Shown one piece after another: positions 22,482 to 23,867 of a DNA stretch of 23,867 bases (the stretch's first letter is position 1; each line of letters opens with the position of its first letter). The notes beneath the pieces were generated by a model, which saw only the letters and a program-made list of their open reading frames with translations, did not search any database and had not been told where the DNA came from. The DNA is from Caldipriscus sp964426895 (lineage in GTDB: Bacteria; Hydrothermota; Hydrothermia; LBFQ01): the NCBI GenBank assembly GCA_964426895.1, contig CAYRSH010000023.1:1-23867 (forward strand). Reading direction: 5' to 3'. The position numbers and the translations under genes are program-made.

Positions 22482-23756
22482 ATGTTTTTTGAAGTGTTGA
22501 AAAATGCGGATCCCGAAATATTTGAGGCTATATATAACGAGGTTAAAAGGCAACACGAGACTTTGGAACTTATTGCCTCGGAAAACTTTACATCCCTTGC
22601 AGTTTTAACCGCAATGGGGAGCCCATTGACCAATAAGTATGCGGAAGGCTATCCGAATAAAAGGTATTACGGTGGGTGTGAATTCGTTGATGTCGCCGAG
22701 AGTTTGGCCATAGAAAGGGCGAAAAAACTCTTTAATGCCGAACATGCAAATGTGCAACCGCATTCCGGCACACAGGCAAATATGGCGGTTTATTTTGCCG
22801 TTTTACAACCCGGGGATACGATCCTCGCCATGAGATTAGATCACGGGGGGCATCTATCACACGGTGCCCCTGTAAATTTTGCGGGGAAATTCTTCAATGT
22901 GGTTTATTACGGAGTTGATCCGAATACGGAAACCTTAAACTACGACCACATCAAGGATTTGGCAAAACAGCATAAACCCAGAATAATAGTATGCGGGTAT
23001 TCTGCTTACCCGAGAAAGGTGGATTTTAAGGCTTTTAGAGAAATAGCGGATGAGGTTGGGGCTTATCTCTTAGCGGATATAGCCCACATAGCGGGTTTGG
23101 TGGTGGCCGGAGAACACCCCTCACCCATACCTTATGCCCACTTCACCACAACCACAACCCATAAGACTTTAAGGGGTCCAAGGGGCGCTATAATTTTAAC
23201 ATCAAATGAATATGCTCAAATAATTGATAAAACGGTTTTCCCGGGCATTCAGGGTGGTCCTTTAATGCATGTTATAGCGGCGAAAGCCGTGGCGTTTAAA
23301 GAGGCTATGGGGGAAGAGTTTAAAGAATATCAAAGACAAATAGTTAGAAATGCAAAGGCTTTGGCCGAAACGCTAATGGAAGAGGGGTTAAAACTCGTTT
23401 CAAATGGCACGGACACGCATCTTATGTTGGTAGATCTTAGAAACCTTGGAATTACCGGAAAGGAGGCGCAAAATTGGTTGGAAGAGGCAAACATAACCGT
23501 AAATAAAAACACTATACCATTTGACTCCCAAAAACCTTGGGTGGCAAGCGGTATAAGAATAGGAACTCCTGCATTAACAACCCGTGGGATGAAAGAGAAT
23601 GAGATGAGATTAATAGGTAAGTTAATAGCAGAGGTGTTAAAGTCCAAGGGTGATGAGGGGGTTATAAATAAAGCTAAGGGGAAAGTAAAGGAACTCGTGG
23701 AGGCATTCCCACTTTACGAGGTTTATAGGAAAGAAATGGAAAAACTCTTGAAATAA
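22482..23756 (+). CDS. glyA: Serine hydroxymethyltransferase
   Basis: PLP enzyme converting serine and tetrahydrofolate to glycine and methylene-tetrahydrofolate in the cytoplasm. The 424-residue product is full length. Motifs are ELIASENFTS near 28, NKYAEGYPNKRYYGGCEFVD, NVQPHSGTQAN, LADIAHIAGLV, and the PLP-lysine motif TTTTTHKTLRGPRG with K228, then VFPGIQGGPLMH. It has its own -10-like element and no Shine-Dalgarno. It is linked in metabolism to gcvH/gcvPA at the other end of the window, since both feed one-carbon units through glycine. Confidence 0.97.
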   Translation: MFFEVLKNADPEIFEAIYNEVKRQHETLELIASENFTSLAVLTAMGSPLTNKYAEGYPNKRYYGGCEFVDVAESLAIERAKKLFNAEHANVQPHSGTQANMAVYFAVLQPGDTILAMRLDHGGHLSHGAPVNFAGKFFNVVYYGVDPNTETLNYDHIKDLAKQHKPRIIVCGYSAYPRKVDFKAFREIADEVGAYLLADIAHIAGLVVAGEHPSPIPYAHFTTTTTHKTLRGPRGAIILTSNEYAQIIDKTVFPGIQGGPLMHVIAAKAVAFKEAMGEEFKEYQRQIVRNAKALAETLMEEGLKLVSNGTDTHLMLVDLRNLGITGKEAQNWLEEANITVNKNTIPFDSQKPWVASGIRIGTPALTTRGMKENEMRLIGKLIAEVLKSKGDEGVINKAKGKVKELVEAFPLYEVYRKEMEKLLK

Positions 23757-23818
23757 TGGGTGTTTTATTTTTGGCGTTCGGAACGCTTATAACTGTAGTT
23801 GCTTTGCACAACACTTGA
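23756..23818 (+). CDS. Possible 20-residue hydrophobic peptide
   Basis: ATG shares its A with the glyA stop (TAATG), so it could be translated by re-initiation. The peptide (MGVLFLAFGTLITVVALHNT) would be one membrane helix. It may be chance: the stretch is short, and its stop lies in the -35 of the promoter that follows. Confidence 0.2.
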   Translation: MGVLFLAFGTLITVVALHNT

Positions 23819-23843
23819 CAAGAGGGGGTAAGAGAGGCATAAT
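23815..23843 (+). promoter_or_regulatory. Strong sigma70-type promoter at right edge
   Basis: Consensus TTGACA (23815-23820), 17-nt spacer, CATAAT (23838-23843). A GAGAGG at 23845-23850 and ATG at 23860 suggest the next gene begins just before the window ends. Confidence 0.7.
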
Positions 23844-23867
23844 TGAGAGGTTTAGGTGAATGGTAGG

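Noticed and set aside
1..23867. tRNA, rRNA, CRISPR array or insertion sequence
   Set aside because: Reading by eye found no T-loop GTTCGAATCC-type context, no spaced direct repeats and no transposase motif; a covariance scan was not possible.

Overview
The window is about 24 kb of gene-dense chromosome from what looks like a thermophilic, double-membraned bacterium. Arginine is mostly AGG and isoleucine often ATA, a pattern common in thermophiles. Lipoprotein and outer-membrane genes are plentiful. Several secreted proteins carry FlgD-type Ig domains, and a V/A-type ATPase subunit is present. I would guess a candidate phylum such as WOR-3/Hydrothermota, but this is inference only and I could not test it. 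No rRNA, tRNA, CRISPR array or insertion sequence was seen.

Left part (1-8.9 kb). The window opens inside a repeat-built coiled-coil protein with a C-terminal membrane segment, then a doubtful small reading frame and a strong terminator. On the minus strand follows gcvH-gcvPA-galT (lipoyl carrier and one P-protein subunit of the glycine cleavage system, plus a GalT-type uridylyltransferase). Divergent from it is a TonB-dependent receptor with the plug motif CPNRM of the copper receptors OprC/NosA. Next is a DnaA-like AAA+ protein whose C-terminal DNA-binding signature is altered. It converges with and overlaps tldD, which follows a WD40-like beta-propeller gene. Between the propeller gene and the next operon lies a heavily deleted remnant of cstA, spread over three frames.

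Right part (8.9-23.8 kb). A nearly gapless plus-strand gene train of about 13.5 kb comes next: lipoprotein, secreted FlgD-Ig protein, PorV/UPF0164-like barrel with FlgD-Ig domain, 850-residue TPR protein, ExbB, ExbD, a second ExbD with Gly in place of the transmembrane Asp, TonB, an OmpA-like protein with FlgD-Ig domain, guaB, a V-ATPase subunit C without partners, and four unrecognised genes (one probably cytoplasmic, the others anchored, lipoprotein-like or barrel-like). glyA follows. The first nine genes look like one envelope machine: an inner-membrane proton-driven motor, TonB across the periplasm, and barrel, TPR and peptidoglycan-binding partners outside. The copper-receptor-like gene 10 kb upstream is a possible client.

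Regulation. Six genes at the heads of transcription units (gcvH, the copper receptor, the dnaA-like gene, the cstA remnant, the lipoprotein heading the gene train, glyA) each have a -10-like hexamer ending only 7-10 nt before the start codon and no Shine-Dalgarno. Several genes inside operons instead carry strong GGAGG-type sites. This suggests leaderless mRNAs at operon heads. Conventional -35/-10 promoters are seen before tonB and at the right edge.
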